Assembly: GCA_030430165.1 (NCBI GenBank)
Contig: JAUIGL010000004.1
Location: 62,001-126,000, forward strand
Reading direction: 5' to 3'
DNA: 64,000 nucleotides
DNA from: a bacterium
GTDB lineage: Bacteria > Desulfobacterota > Binatia > HRBIN30 > CADEER01
In this document: piece after piece, positions 52,738 through 62,388 of the stretch
Numbering within the stretch: the stretch's first letter is position 1
Layout of the letters: each line of letters starts with the position of its first letter
Notes under the pieces: generated by a model
What the model saw: the letters and a program-made list of their open reading frames with translations, nothing else
Database searches by the model: none
Told to the model about the DNA's origin: nothing
Made by a program: the position numbers and the translations under genes

Positions 52738-53664
52738 ATGTCTGATTTGTATTTGGTGACTGGAGGCGCGGGATTCATCGGCTCGAATCTCGCGGATGAG
52801 ATCATTCGCCGCGGCGGACGCGTACGTATCTTCGATGACTTCTCGACCGGATTTCGCGAGAACGTCTCGGAGGGGGTGGAAGTCTTCGAAGGCGACCTGT
52901 GTGACTACGACGCTGTGCGTGCGGCGATGGAGGGTGTCTCCTACGTTTCGCACCAGGCGGCGCTGCGCTCGGTCGAGCGCTCGGTGGACGATCCCCTGAG
53001 CTCGAACGCGGTCAACGTCGGCGGCACCATGCACGTGCTCACCGCGGCGCGCGATGCCGGCGTGAAGCGAGTGGTCTATGCGTCGTCGTCTTCGGTCTAC
53101 GGCGATTCGGTCGAGCTGCCCAAGCACGAGGGGCTGACGCCGTCTCCGATCTCGCCTTATGCGGTGTCGAAGTTGGCCGGCGAGCACTACTGCCGGGTGT
53201 ACTCGAAGCTGTATGGCCTGGAGACGGTCAGCCTGCGCTACTTCAACGTGTTTGGCCCGCGGCAGAGCCCGAAGTCGCAGTACGCGGCGGTGGTGCCGTT
53301 GTTCATGCGAGCGGCGCTCGAGGGGCAGCCGCTCGAGATCCACGGCGACGGCAAGCAGTCGCGCGACTTCACCTACATCGACAACGTCGTCCAGGCGAAC
53401 TGGCTCGGCTTCCACGGTGAAGGCATCGGCGGCGAGTACTTCAACGTCGCCTGCGGCGAGCGGCACGACCTGCTCAAGATCGCGGCGCTGATCGAGGAGT
53501 TCGTCGGCCACCCGGTGGAGCGCAAGCACACCGAGTCGCGGCGCGGCGACGTCAAGCACACCGAGGCCGCAATCGACAAGCTCCAGAGGATGACCGACTA
53601 CCAGCCGACGGTGGGTTTCGCCGACGGAATGCGCCGCACCTTCGACGCCCTGGCGGCCGGCTGA
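52738..53664 (+). CDS. NAD-dependent UDP-sugar 4-epimerase-type enzyme (308 aa)
   Basis: ATG 52738 after GAGGGA. Extended SDR fold with [40 protein letters not shown] (catalytic Ser), SPYAVSKLAGEHYCR (Tyr-x-x-x-Lys), and YFNVFGPRQSP; then QSRDFTYIDNVVQAN and VERKHTESRRGDVKHTEA. This is the set of UDP-glucose/UDP-N-acetylglucosamine 4-epimerases (GalE/WbpP group). It probably supplies UDP-galactose, UDP-GalNAc or a uronic-acid form for the EPS. It is the last gene of the co-directional EPS block before a 267-base gap. Confidence 0.88.
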   Translation: MSDLYLVTGGAGFIGSNLADEIIRRGGRVRIFDDFSTGFRENVSEGVEVFEGDLCDYDAVRAAMEGVSYVSHQAALRSVERSVDDPLSSNAVNVGGTMHVLTAARDAGVKRVVYASSSSVYGDSVELPKHEGLTPSPISPYAVSKLAGEHYCRVYSKLYGLETVSLRYFNVFGPRQSPKSQYAAVVPLFMRAALEGQPLEIHGDGKQSRDFTYIDNVVQANWLGFHGEGIGGEYFNVACGERHDLLKIAALIEEFVGHPVERKHTESRRGDVKHTEAAIDKLQRMTDYQPTVGFADGMRRTFDALAAG

Positions 53665-53931
53665 GCGCCGGTGATCATTCTCCGCCCTTGCCCAGGAGGG
53701 GGTAGGGGGAGGTCGGATGGAACCCGCGGTCGCGTTCTGGCTCTACCGGTCCGCGAAGCGACGGACCCCCCTGAAGTCCCCCCTTGGCAAGGGGGGACGA
53801 AATCCGGGTGTCAGACGCGAATCGCGCTAGCCGGCGATTCGATCAATAAGACCGGTCGCCCCCTTTTCCGGGGGCAAATTGACACGCTGCATTGCAGCGG
53901 TTAGCTTTCGCCGTTTGAGCGTGAGGGCATC
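53665..53931. repeat. Intergenic region with two G/C hairpins closing the EPS block
   Basis: This 267-base gap holds no convincing gene. It has a 10-bp stem GTCCCCCCTT / AAGGGGGGAC with a three-base loop (53776-53798) and a second stem GCCCCC/GGGGGC with a six-base loop (53858-53875). The first resembles the C-run/G-run spacer elements found repeatedly between genes in deltaproteobacterial genomes. Neither has a U-tract, though they could still limit read-through into sucD. A promoter (annotated separately) follows the second. Confidence 0.5.
53879..53907 (+). promoter_or_regulatory. Sigma-70 promoter of sucD with palindromic spacer
   Basis: TTGACA (53879-53884) and TAGCTT (53902-53907) are 17 bases apart. 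The spacer is dominated by a perfect dyad, CGCTGCATTGCAGCG (53885-53899), where a repressor could sit. Transcription would begin near 53914, 18 bases before the GTG of sucD. Confidence 0.5.
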
Positions 53932-54810
53932 GTGAGTATCCTAGTCGACAAGAACAGCCGCGTGGTGACCCAGGGAATTACCGGGTCGACCGGACAGTTT
54001 CACACCCGAACCTGCAAGGAGTACGGCACCCAGATGGTGGCCGGCGTGACGCCGGGCAAAGGGGGCACCGACTTCGAGGGGATTCCGATCTTCGACACCG
54101 TCGAGCAATCGGTGCAGGAGACCGGCGCCAACGTTTCGGTCATCTACGTGCCTCCTCCGTTCGCCGCCGATGCGATCATGGAGGCGGCCGACGCCGGCAT
54201 CGCCCTGGTGGTGTGCATCACCGAGGGGATTCCGGTTCTCGACATGATGCGCGTGCAGCGCTACCTCGAGGACAAGCCGACCCGGCTGATCGGTCCCAAC
54301 TGCCCGGGCATCATCACTCCCGGCGAGTGCAAGATCGGCATCATGCCCGGATACATCCACAAGCCGGGAAGGATCGGCGTCATCTCGCGCAGCGGAACGC
54401 TGACCTACGAGGCGGTGCACCAGCTGACCACGCTCGGCTTTGGCCAGTCGACCTGCATCGGCATCGGTGGCGACCCGATCGTCGGCACCGGCTTCGTCGA
54501 CGCCCTCGAGCTCTACGAGGCCGACCCCGACACCGACGCCGTGATCCTGATCGGCGAGATCGGCGGCAGCGCCGAGGAGACCGCCGCTCAATTCGTCAAG
54601 GACAAGATGAGCAAGCCGGTGGTGGCGTTCATTGCCGGCCAGACTGCCCCGCCGGGGCGCCGCATGGGGCATGCCGGGGCGATCATCGCCGGGGGCAAGG
54701 GCACCGCTGCGGACAAGATGGCCGCCTTCGAGGCGGCGGGCGTTCGCGTCGCCGAGAATCCCTCCGAAATGGGCTCGACGATGGCGGCGCTGATCGAGGA
54801 GCGCAACTGA
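53932..54810 (+). CDS. sucD: Succinyl-CoA synthetase (ADP-forming) alpha subunit (292 aa)
   Basis: The alpha subunit carries the CoA-binding Rossmann domain and the phospho-histidine. Seen: [22 protein letters not shown] (CoA site), [45 protein letters not shown], and the active-site [11 protein letters not shown] with the catalytic His near residue 243. Full length. The beta subunit gene sucC normally lies directly upstream; here the upstream neighbour is the EPS epimerase and a promoter region. So sucC must be elsewhere. The next gene, ndk, starts two bases later, linking the ATP/GTP-forming step to nucleotide interconversion. Confidence 0.95.
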   Translation: MSILVDKNSRVVTQGITGSTGQFHTRTCKEYGTQMVAGVTPGKGGTDFEGIPIFDTVEQSVQETGANVSVIYVPPPFAADAIMEAADAGIALVVCITEGIPVLDMMRVQRYLEDKPTRLIGPNCPGIITPGECKIGIMPGYIHKPGRIGVISRSGTLTYEAVHQLTTLGFGQSTCIGIGGDPIVGTGFVDALELYEADPDTDAVILIGEIGGSAEETAAQFVKDKMSKPVVAFIAGQTAPPGRRMGHAGAIIAGGKGTAADKMAAFEAAGVRVAENPSEMGSTMAALIEERN

Positions 54811-54812
54811 AC

Positions 54813-55235
54813 ATGGTCGAAAGAACTCTCTCCATCGTCAAGCCCGACGCCGTTGCCAAGGGAAGTACCGGCGCGATTCTCGCCCGGATCGAACAGTCGG
54901 GGCTGAAGATCATCGCCTGCCGGATGCTGCGCCTCTCGAAAGAGGACGCCGGGCGTTTCTACGCCGTGCACCGGGAGCGTCCCTTCTACGGTGATCTCAC
55001 CGAATTCATGTCGTCGGGTCCGATCGTCGTCAGTGTCCTCGAAGGCGAAGGCGCGATCGGTCGCTGGCGCGAGCTGATGGGCGCCACCGACCCGGCCAAG
55101 GCCGACGAGGGGTCGATCCGCAAAGAGTTCGGTACCAACGTGGAGCGCAATGCTACGCACGGCTCCGATGCGCCCGAGACCGCGCGCTGGGAAACCGGTT
55201 TCTTCTTCGCCGAGCAGGATCTCCGGTCCGAGTGA
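54813..55235 (+). CDS. ndk: Nucleoside diphosphate kinase (140 aa)
   Basis: Transfers the gamma phosphate of ATP to other NDPs through a phospho-histidine. Motifs: [14 protein letters not shown] at the N-terminus, [32 protein letters not shown] and the catalytic loop [12 protein letters not shown] with the active-site His. Length is canonical. It starts two bases after sucD and is overlapped at its 3' end by the rlmN frame. SucD and Ndk often form a functional pair. Confidence 0.96.
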   Translation: MVERTLSIVKPDAVAKGSTGAILARIEQSGLKIIACRMLRLSKEDAGRFYAVHRERPFYGDLTEFMSSGPIVVSVLEGEGAIGRWRELMGATDPAKADEGSIRKEFGTNVERNATHGSDAPETARWETGFFFAEQDLRSE

Positions 55236-56256
55236 CGGGCGCATCCTGCTGAGCCCGCGATCGCTTCGATCGTGGGTGGAGTTGCAGGGTCTGTCGCCGT
55301 TTCGCGTGCCGCAGATCCTGCGGTGGGTCTATCTGCGCGGCATCTCCGACTTCGAGGAGATGTCGAACGTGGGTCGGCACCTGCGCCGCGACCTCGCCGA
55401 GCACTTCCGTCTCGACCCGCTGCCGCCGGCGCGCGCGGTGACCTCGGCCGACGGCGCGACTCGCCTGCTGTTCCGCTGGGAGGGGGGCGGCGCGGTCGAG
55501 AGCGTCATCATCCCCGACGGCGACCGGCTCACCGTCTGCGTCTCCTCGCAGATCGGCTGCGCCATGGGGTGCGATTTCTGTGCCACCGCGCGACTCGGCC
55601 TGGAGCGCAGCCTCAGCGCCGCCGAGATCGCCGGCCAGTTGGTCGAGGTGCGGCGCTGGTTGGGGCCGGAGCCGCGCATCAGCAACGTGGTGTTCATGGG
55701 TATGGGGGAGCCCCTGCACAACTACGACAACGTCGTCGAGGCGATCGGCATCATGCAGGCGGACTGGGGCTTCGGCTTGTCGGGCCGCCGCATCACCGTC
55801 TCGACGGTCGGCCTGCTGCCGCAGTTGCGGCGCCTGGCGAGCGAAACCGACGTCGCGGTAGCGGTGTCGCTGACCGCGGCGCGGGATGCTCTGCGCGACC
55901 GCTTGATGCCGGTCAACCAGCGCTATCCGCTCGAGCAGCTGGCGGCGACCTGTCGCACCTTGCCAATCGCTCAGCGGCGCCGGATTACGTTCGAGTATGT
56001 CCTGCTCCAGGGAGTGAACGATTCGGCCGACGATGCGGCGCAGCTGACCCGGCTGCTCGCCGGGATCCGCGGCAAGGTCAACCTGATTCCCTTCAATCCC
56101 TTTCCCGGAACCACCTACCGGGCGCCGCAGCCGTTCGAGGTGCGCCGCTTCCAGAACCAGCTGCTCGCCCGAGGGCTCAGCGCCACCGTGCGCAAGCGGC
56201 GCGGCGACGATGTCAATGCCGCATGCGGGCAGCTCGCCGCAGCCGCGGTGAGCTGA
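55150..56256 (+). CDS. rlmN: Dual-specificity 23S rRNA/tRNA adenine-C2 methyltransferase (368 aa)
   Basis: Radical-SAM enzyme methylating A2503 of 23S rRNA and A37 of some tRNAs. The core is complete: [38 protein letters not shown] (CxxxCxxC for the 4Fe-4S cluster), [38 protein letters not shown], and the C-terminal VNAACGQL with the catalytic Cys. The start is uncertain: within this frame the only usual start codons ahead of the conserved region are ATGs at 55150 (GGAG four bases upstream) and 55168, both inside ndk, giving an overlap of 68-86 bases. Conserved sequence begins only near codon 30. Confidence 0.92.
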   Translation: MLRTAPMRPRPRAGKPVSSSPSRISGPSDGRILLSPRSLRSWVELQGLSPFRVPQILRWVYLRGISDFEEMSNVGRHLRRDLAEHFRLDPLPPARAVTSADGATRLLFRWEGGGAVESVIIPDGDRLTVCVSSQIGCAMGCDFCATARLGLERSLSAAEIAGQLVEVRRWLGPEPRISNVVFMGMGEPLHNYDNVVEAIGIMQADWGFGLSGRRITVSTVGLLPQLRRLASETDVAVAVSLTAARDALRDRLMPVNQRYPLEQLAATCRTLPIAQRRRITFEYVLLQGVNDSADDAAQLTRLLAGIRGKVNLIPFNPFPGTTYRAPQPFEVRRFQNQLLARGLSATVRKRRGDDVNAACGQLAAAAVS

Positions 56257-56260
56257 GCGA

Positions 56261-57223
56261 TTGAGCGCGCGCCGGCAGATCGCTGTCCTGGTCAACCCGG
56301 ACGCGGGGACAGGGCCGGGGAGCGCGTCGCAGCCGAGCGGTCGAGCCAGCGCGCTCGAGCGCATCGCTGGCAGCGGCGCCTACGTTCGCACCGTTGCCAC
56401 CCCGGCGGAGCTCGCCGCCTTCGCGGCGGAAGCGTGTGCTCGCGAAGTCGACACCGTCGCCGTCTGCGGCGGTGACGGGACCCTCGGCCGGGTCGCCACC
56501 GCGGTCGATTCCGCCTACGCGAGCGAAGCCGCGCCGGCACTGGCGCCGCTCGGCGGCGGCACCATGAACACGATCGCGCGCTCCCTCGGCTTGTCTCGCC
56601 CGCGGCCCGAATCGTTGCTGGCGCAGCTGGTTGGCGGCGGCGATGGCTGGACGCGACGCCGCCAGGGAACCATCCGCGTGCTCGGCGACCGCCTCGGCAT
56701 GTTGGTCGGCGCCGGGGTCCCGGCGCGCTTCTTGTCGCTCTACGAAGAGGGCGAAGTGCTCGGAGCGCGGCGGGCGGTGGCGGTGCTGGTGCCGCTGATT
56801 GCGTCCGCCCTCAGCGGTGGCGGTCGCGCCGAGCGGCTGTTCGGCGCGACCGCGATCGAAGCTTGGCTCGACGACGAGCCACAGGCGCTCGAACGCGCCG
56901 CTCTGATCTACGCTGCTACGGTCGACGACATCGGGCTCGGGTTTCGACCGACCGCCCGAGCTCGCGAGGTCGAGGGGCGCTTCCAGTGCCTGCTCGGCGA
57001 CGTGCGCCCAATCGATCTGGTACGGGCGCTGCCGGCGATCTGGCGCGGCCGGGGGGTTTCCGGCGAACGTTGGGTCGACGCCTGCGCCAGCCGGCTGCGC
57101 GTTGTGTTCGCCGAGCCCACCGTCTACATGGTCGACGGAGACGTCGAGGGGAGTGTGGTCGAGCTCGATCTGCGCAGTGGGCCGGTCTTCGATTTCTTGA
57201 TTGGGGCGTCGCGCCGTCACTGA
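56261..57223 (+). CDS. Diacylglycerol kinase-like lipid kinase (320 aa)
   Basis: DAGK catalytic-domain protein: IAVLVNPDAGTGPGS at the N-terminus, VDTVAVCGGDGTLGRVA (the GGDGT nucleotide site, near residue 70), and LAPLGGGTMNTIARSLGL. The C-terminal half is the beta-sandwich domain ending DGDVEGSVVELDLR. YegS/BmrU-type enzymes phosphorylate diacylglycerol, sphingoid or related lipids. The TTG start lies four bases after rlmN. The cellular role here (phospholipid recycling or a resistance-type lipid kinase) cannot be told from sequence. Confidence 0.85.
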   Translation: MSARRQIAVLVNPDAGTGPGSASQPSGRASALERIAGSGAYVRTVATPAELAAFAAEACAREVDTVAVCGGDGTLGRVATAVDSAYASEAAPALAPLGGGTMNTIARSLGLSRPRPESLLAQLVGGGDGWTRRRQGTIRVLGDRLGMLVGAGVPARFLSLYEEGEVLGARRAVAVLVPLIASALSGGGRAERLFGATAIEAWLDDEPQALERAALIYAATVDDIGLGFRPTARAREVEGRFQCLLGDVRPIDLVRALPAIWRGRGVSGERWVDACASRLRVVFAEPTVYMVDGDVEGSVVELDLRSGPVFDFLIGASRRH

Positions 57224-57247
57224 GCGCGACCGGAAAGGGAGGGCTTC

Positions 57248-58105
57248 GTGCTCGGGATCATCGGCGGCAGCGGCTTGTACGAGCTGGAGGGATTGGAGAA
57301 CGTCGCGCAGCGGGAGGTCGAGACTCCGTTCGGCGCGCCGTCGGACGCAGTCGTTTGCGGCCGGCTCGGCGACGTCGACATCGCGTTTCTACCGCGTCAC
57401 GGGCGCGGCCACCGCATCCTGCCGTCGGAGATCAACTTCCGCGCCAACATCTACGCGCTGAAGACCTTGGGAGTGGAGTTTCTGGTTTCGGTCGGCGCGG
57501 TCGGCAGCCTGCGCCGCGAGCTGGAGCCGGGGCATGTCGTCGTTCCCGATCAGTTCATCGATCGCACCGCCGGCCGCATCGGCACTTTCTTCGGCGAAGG
57601 AGTGGTCGCGCACGTCTCGCTCGCCGATCCCGTCTGCGCCGGCCTCGCCGGCGCGGTCGAGGCCGCGGCTGGCGAGGCCGGCGGCAAGGTCCACCGCGGC
57701 GGCACCTACATCTGCATGGAGGGGCCGCAGTTCTCGACCCGCGCCGAATCGCACCTCTATCGGCAGTGGGGGGCGGACATCATCGGCATGACCAACTGGC
57801 AGGAGGCGAAGCTCGCCCGCGAGGCGGAGATGTGTTTCGCCAGCATGGCCCTGGTCACCGACTACGACTGCTGGAACGAAGAGGAAGGCGACGTGGCGAT
57901 CGAGGACGTGCTGCGCATCCTTCAGGAGAATGCCGATCTGGCGCGGCGCGCGGTCGCGTCGGTGAGCCGGCGCTTGCCCACCCGCGCGTGCGGTTGCGGC
58001 CGGGCGCTGGAGAACGCGATCATCACGGCCCCCGAGCTGATTCCCGCGCCGGTGCGCGCTCGGCTCGAGCCGATCATTGGTAAGTACATGAAGGGAGAGC
58101 GATGA
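57248..58105 (+). CDS. mtnP: S-methyl-5'-thioadenosine phosphorylase (285 aa)
   Basis: Cleaves methylthioadenosine with phosphate to adenine and methylthioribose-1-phosphate, part of methionine salvage. Motifs: LGIIGGSGLYELEGLENV at the N-terminus, FLPRHGRGHRILPSEINFRANI, VSVGAVGSLRRELEPG, RGGTYICMEGPQFSTRAES and the substrate-site GMTNWQEAKLAREAEM, with TDYDCWNE following. These are hallmarks of MTAP rather than purine nucleoside phosphorylase. GTG start after GGGAGGG. It overlaps the next kinase gene by ATGA. Confidence 0.95.
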   Translation: MLGIIGGSGLYELEGLENVAQREVETPFGAPSDAVVCGRLGDVDIAFLPRHGRGHRILPSEINFRANIYALKTLGVEFLVSVGAVGSLRRELEPGHVVVPDQFIDRTAGRIGTFFGEGVVAHVSLADPVCAGLAGAVEAAAGEAGGKVHRGGTYICMEGPQFSTRAESHLYRQWGADIIGMTNWQEAKLAREAEMCFASMALVTDYDCWNEEEGDVAIEDVLRILQENADLARRAVASVSRRLPTRACGCGRALENAIITAPELIPAPVRARLEPIIGKYMKGER

Positions 58106-59007
58106 GTCTTTTGGTTGTTGGGTCGGTAGCCCTGGATACGCTGGAAACACCCTCCGGGCGTGCTGACGACGCGGTCGGCGGAGCCGCGACGTATTTCGCG
58201 TACGCGGCGAGCTTCTTCACACCGGTGCGCATGGTGGGCGCGATCGGCGACGATTTCCCGGCCGAGGTGTTGTCTGACCTCGAAGGCCGCGGCGTCGATG
58301 TCAGCGGCGTCGAGAAGCGGGCCGGTACCACCCTGCGCTGGTCGGGGCGCTACCACGAGGAGCTGAACGTCCGCGATACCCTGCACCTGGATCTCGGCGT
58401 CTTCGGCGACTTTCAGCCGAGTATCCCGGACAGCTACCGCGACTCCGAGTACGCCTTTCTCGCCAACATCGATCCCGCTCTGCAGGCGAGGGTACTCGAC
58501 CAGCTCGAGGGGCCGCGTCTGATCGGCTGCGACACCATGAACCACTGGATCCAGGAGTCGCGTTCGGTGCTCGACGGCTTGTTGAAACGAGTTGACATGC
58601 TGATCGTCAACGACGAAGAGGCCGAGTTGCTGACGGGCGACCGCAACATGGTGAAGGCGGCGGCGAAGATTCTCGACAGCGGCCCCAAGTCGGTGCTCAT
58701 CAAGCGCGGTGAGTACGGGGTGATCGACTTCTCGCCGGGCAACGTCTTCGCGGTTCCCGCCTATCCGTTGGAAGAGGTGCGCGACCCGACCGGCGCCGGC
58801 GATTGTTTCGCCGCCGGTGTCATGGGCGAGCTGGCGCGCTCGGGCGATCTTTCGCCGGCGGGGCTGCGCCGCGCGATCGTCTACGGCAGCGTCATGGGGT
58901 CGTTCGTCGTCGAGGATTTCGGACCCAAACGGCTGCAGAGCCTGACCCGGGAGATGATCGACGAGCGCTATCGGCAGTTCGTCGCGCTGACCGACATCCC
59001 GCGCTGA
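58102..59007 (+). CDS. PfkB-family sugar/nucleoside kinase (301 aa)
   Basis: Ribokinase-fold kinase: LLVVGSVALDTLETPSG and GGAATYFAYAASFF (N-terminal PfkB signature region), IGDDFPAEVLSDLEGRGVDV, and the C-terminal RDPTGAGDCFAAGVMG with the catalytic Asp. The short lid and the tail ERYRQFVALT resemble the group that lies beside mtnP in many bacteria. Because the gene overlaps mtnP (ATGA), a role in salvage of adenosine or of the methylthioribose side of the pathway is plausible, but the substrate is not shown by the motifs. Confidence 0.88.
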   Translation: MSLLVVGSVALDTLETPSGRADDAVGGAATYFAYAASFFTPVRMVGAIGDDFPAEVLSDLEGRGVDVSGVEKRAGTTLRWSGRYHEELNVRDTLHLDLGVFGDFQPSIPDSYRDSEYAFLANIDPALQARVLDQLEGPRLIGCDTMNHWIQESRSVLDGLLKRVDMLIVNDEEAELLTGDRNMVKAAAKILDSGPKSVLIKRGEYGVIDFSPGNVFAVPAYPLEEVRDPTGAGDCFAAGVMGELARSGDLSPAGLRRAIVYGSVMGSFVVEDFGPKRLQSLTREMIDERYRQFVALTDIPR

Positions 59008-59017
59008 CCGCCGCAAC

Positions 59018-59953
59018 ATGGACCTCTCCGTCGTCATCCCGATCTTCAACGAGCGCGACAACATCCGGCCGCTGCACGCGGAGGTCATCGGCGCTCTCGA
59101 CGACGGCAAGCGCAGCTTCGAGGTGATCTACGTCGACGACGGCAGCAGCGACGGCAGCTTTGCCGAGCTCGAGGCAGTCGCGGCCGCCGATGCGCGTGTC
59201 CGCGTGATCAAGCTCAGCCGCAACTTCGGGCAGACGGCGGCGATGGCCGCTGGGATCTCGCACAGCACCGGCGAAGACGTCGCGCTGCTCGACGGCGATC
59301 GCCAGAACGATCCCGCCGACATCCCGCAGATGATCGCCAAGCGGGCCGAAGGCTACGATCTGGTGGCGGGGTGGCGCTGGCAGCGGCGCGACGCCTGGCT
59401 CTCGCGCAAGCTGCCGTCGATGATCGCCAACCGTTTCATCGGCCTCAGCACCGGCGTCAAGCTGCACGACTACGGCTGCACGCTGAAGGTCCTGCGCGGC
59501 GATCTGGCGCGTTCGCTGCGCCTCTACGGCGAGATGCACCGGTTCATTCCGGTGCTGGTCGACGATCTCGGCGGACGCATCGTCGAGATGCAGGTTCACC
59601 ACCGGCCGCGCACCGCAGGCGAATCGAAGTACGGCATCTCGCGCACCGTGCGGGTGATTCTCGACCTGGCGACGGTCAAGTTTCTATCGAGCTATGCCAC
59701 TCGGCCGATCCACGTTTTCGGTGTGGTCGGCATGGTGTCGACGTTCACCGGCCTGCTGATCGTCGGCTGGATGGGGGCGGTTCGCATCTACACCGGCAAT
59801 CCGATCGGCGATCGGCCGATCGTGCTGCTCGGCATCTTGCTGACGATCATGGGGCTGCAGTTCGTCACCATGGGGTTGCTCGGCGAGTTGCTGGTGCGCA
59901 CCTACCATGAATCGCAGGGGAAACCGGTCTACCGGGTCGAAAAGGTTTTGTGA
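59018..59953 (+). CDS. GT2 polyprenyl-phosphate glycosyltransferase, GtrB/DPM1-like (311 aa)
   Basis: The GT-A domain reads MDLSVVIPIFNERDNIRPL, EVIYVDDGSSDGSFAEL, VIKLSRNFGQTAAMAAGI, and DVALLDGDRQNDPADI (D-x-D). YDLVAGWRWQRRDAWLSR and the YGISRTVRVILDL region precede two C-terminal membrane helices (FGVVGMVSTFTGLLIVGW, IVLLGILLTIMGLQFVTMG). This is the GtrB/ArnC/DPM1 plan, producing a polyprenyl-phosphate-linked sugar. The periplasmic GT39/ArnT-like enzyme at 43833 would need exactly such a donor. It begins 10 bases after the kinase gene and is followed by a 142-base gap without a gene. Confidence 0.9.
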   Translation: MDLSVVIPIFNERDNIRPLHAEVIGALDDGKRSFEVIYVDDGSSDGSFAELEAVAAADARVRVIKLSRNFGQTAAMAAGISHSTGEDVALLDGDRQNDPADIPQMIAKRAEGYDLVAGWRWQRRDAWLSRKLPSMIANRFIGLSTGVKLHDYGCTLKVLRGDLARSLRLYGEMHRFIPVLVDDLGGRIVEMQVHHRPRTAGESKYGISRTVRVILDLATVKFLSSYATRPIHVFGVVGMVSTFTGLLIVGWMGAVRIYTGNPIGDRPIVLLGILLTIMGLQFVTMGLLGELLVRTYHESQGKPVYRVEKVL

Positions 59954-60095
59954 CCCGTTGGGCCGGCGGCGGATGTCGGATGCGGGCACGATGCATCCGG
60001 CTGCGCCAACGGCGAGCGCCGAACGCAATCCGGTCGAACCGATGCCGGCTGTGTTTCGCGTATTGCCGCAAGGGGTTTCTTAAGGAGGACTCAAC

Positions 60096-61412
60096 TTGAA
60101 AATCTGTGTCGTAGGAACTGGGTATGTCGGCTTGGTGGCCGGCACTTGTTTCGCCGAGAGCGGCAACGACGTGATCTGCGTCGACGTCGACGAGAAGAAG
60201 GTGGCGGCGCTCTGTGCCGGCGAGGTGCCGATCTACGAGCCGGGCCTGGAAGAGCTGATCCGGCGCAACGTCGAGCACGGCCGGCTCCATTTCCAGACCG
60301 ACCTCGCCGATGCGGTGCGCCGGTCGTCGATCTGTTTCATCGCCGTCGGCACTCCGGAGGGAGCCGACGGGCACGCCGACCTGAGCGCCGTGATGGCGGT
60401 CGCCAAGGGGATCGGCGAGTCGATGGACGGGTACCGGGTGGTGGTCGACAAGAGCACCGTGCCGGTCGGCACCGCCGCAAAGGTGGAGGCCGTCATCCGC
60501 TCGTGCACCGACCACGAGTTCGACGTCGTGTCCAACCCGGAGTTTCTCAAGGAAGGCGCCGCGATCGGCGACTTCCAGAAGCCCGACCGGGTGATCATCG
60601 GCTGTCGCTCGGAACGCGCCGGCAAGCTGATGGAGGAGCTCTACGCTCCATTCGTTCGCACCGGAAAGCCGATCCTGAGAATGTCGCCGGAGAGCGCCGA
60701 GATGGCCAAGTACGCGGCCAACGCGATGCTCGCCGCCCGTATTTCTTTGATGAATGAAATCGCCAATTTGTGCGAGGCCACCGGAAGTGACGTCGAGGAC
60801 GTCCGACGCGGTGTCGGACTCGACCAGCGAATCGGCCCGGCCTTTCTCTTTCCCGGGGTCGGCTACGGCGGGTCGTGCTTCCCGAAGGACGTGACGGCGC
60901 TGATCCAGGTCGCCGACCTTTACGCGCAGCCGGCGCAGATCCTGCGCTCGGTCGACGAGGTCAACGATCGCCAGAAGGGCTGGCTGTTCGAGAAGTTCAA
61001 GGAGAACTTGAACGGCGAGCTCGGCGGCCGGCGGGCCGCCGTCTGGGGCCTGTCGTTCAAGCCGCGCACCGACGACATGCGCGAGGCGCCGTCGGTGGTC
61101 CTGATCAACGCCCTCCTCGAGGCGGGGGTGGCCGTCGCCGCCCACGATCCGGTGGCGATCCCGGTGGCGCGGCGGATTTTCGGCGACCGCATCGAGTACC
61201 ACGACAAACCGTACCGGGCGCTCGAAGGCGCCGACTGCCTGATCATCGTGACCGAATGGCAGGAGTTCAAGCAGCCCGACTTCGAACGGATCAAGGGCCT
61301 GCTCGGCACCCCGCTCGTCATCGACGGTCGCAACCTATACGACCGAGAGACGATGGGCGACTTGGGTTTTCGTTACGTGGCGGTCGGACGCCAACCGGTG
61401 GGCGAGGTCTGA
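60096..61412 (+). CDS. ugd: UDP-glucose 6-dehydrogenase (438 aa)
   Basis: Oxidises UDP-glucose to UDP-glucuronate in two NAD-dependent steps. TTG start behind a strong AAGGAGGA site. Seen: [20 protein letters not shown] (NAD site), [50 protein letters not shown], and the catalytic [11 protein letters not shown] with the active-site Cys near residue 260. [17 protein letters not shown] belongs to the C-terminal domain. Full length. The next gene decarboxylates its product to UDP-xylose, so the pair supplies acidic and pentose nucleotide sugars, most likely for the EPS. Confidence 0.96.
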   Translation: MKICVVGTGYVGLVAGTCFAESGNDVICVDVDEKKVAALCAGEVPIYEPGLEELIRRNVEHGRLHFQTDLADAVRRSSICFIAVGTPEGADGHADLSAVMAVAKGIGESMDGYRVVVDKSTVPVGTAAKVEAVIRSCTDHEFDVVSNPEFLKEGAAIGDFQKPDRVIIGCRSERAGKLMEELYAPFVRTGKPILRMSPESAEMAKYAANAMLAARISLMNEIANLCEATGSDVEDVRRGVGLDQRIGPAFLFPGVGYGGSCFPKDVTALIQVADLYAQPAQILRSVDEVNDRQKGWLFEKFKENLNGELGGRRAAVWGLSFKPRTDDMREAPSVVLINALLEAGVAVAAHDPVAIPVARRIFGDRIEYHDKPYRALEGADCLIIVTEWQEFKQPDFERIKGLLGTPLVIDGRNLYDRETMGDLGFRYVAVGRQPVGEV

Positions 61413-61416
61413 GCCG

Positions 61417-62384
61417 ATGGGAAGGATTCTGATCACCGGCGGCGCCGGATTCATCGGATCGCACCTGGCGGACCGCTTGCTCGACGAGGGGCACGAGGTG
61501 ATTGCCCTCGACAACCTGTCGACCGGTCACCCGCGCAACATCGCGCACCTGATCGGCAACGAGCGCTTCCGCTTCCTCAAGTACGACGTCACCGATTACA
61601 TCCACGTCGAGGGCCCGCTCGAGACCATCTTCCATCTCGCGTCGCTGCCGAGCCCGGTCGACTACCTGCGCATGCCGATCCCGACGCTCAAGGTCGGCGC
61701 CCTGGGAACGCACAAGGCGCTCGGGCTGGCGCGCGCCAAGGGCGCGTCGTTTCTCCTGGCGTCGACCTCGGAAGTGTACGGGGACCCGGAGATCCATCCG
61801 CAGCCGGAGGACTACTGGGGCAACGTCAACCCGGTCGGCCCGCGCGGCGTCTACGACGAGTCGAAGCGCTTCGCCGAGGCGATGACGATGGCCTACCGGC
61901 GCGCCCACAACATGTCGACGCACATCTGTCGCATCTTCAATACGTACGGCCCGCGCATGCGCGCCGACGACGGACGGGTGGTCACCAACTTCGTCGCCCA
62001 GGCTCTGCGCGGTGACTCGCTGACCGTCTACGACGACGGCTCGCGCACGCGCAGCTTCTGTTTCGTTTCGGACCTGGTCGACGGAATGATGCGCTTGGTG
62101 AAGTCGGGCTACCACGAGCCGGTCAACCTGGGGAATCCGACCGAGATGTCGATCATCGATTTCGCCCGCCGCGTCGTCGAGCTGTCGGACTCGGACTCGA
62201 AGATCGACTTCGTCAAGCCGGAAGACGAGCGCACCAAGGACGATCCCAAGACGCGCCAGCCCGACATCCGCAAGGCGCGCCAGCTCCTCGGCTGGGAGCC
62301 GACGGTCGATCTCGACGACGGTTTGGGCCAGACCATCGACTACTTCCGCGAGTTGTTCGCCGCGCAGCAAGGGGGCGAGACCAC

Positions 62385-62388
<4 letters not shown>
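61417..62388 (+). CDS. uxs: UDP-glucuronate decarboxylase (UDP-xylose synthase, 323 aa)
   Basis: Extended SDR with the UXS signatures: [88 protein letters not shown] (Tyr-x-x-x-Lys), and [16 protein letters not shown]. It converts UDP-glucuronate to UDP-xylose with NAD as a bound cofactor. It begins four bases after ugd and its stop overlaps the TTG of lepA. Human and plant UXS share these motifs, so the assignment is firm. Confidence 0.94.

Noticed and set aside
53671-53904. Small ORF in the gap before sucD
   Set aside because: It is translated from hairpin and G/C-run repeat sequence and has no ribosome site or protein-like composition.
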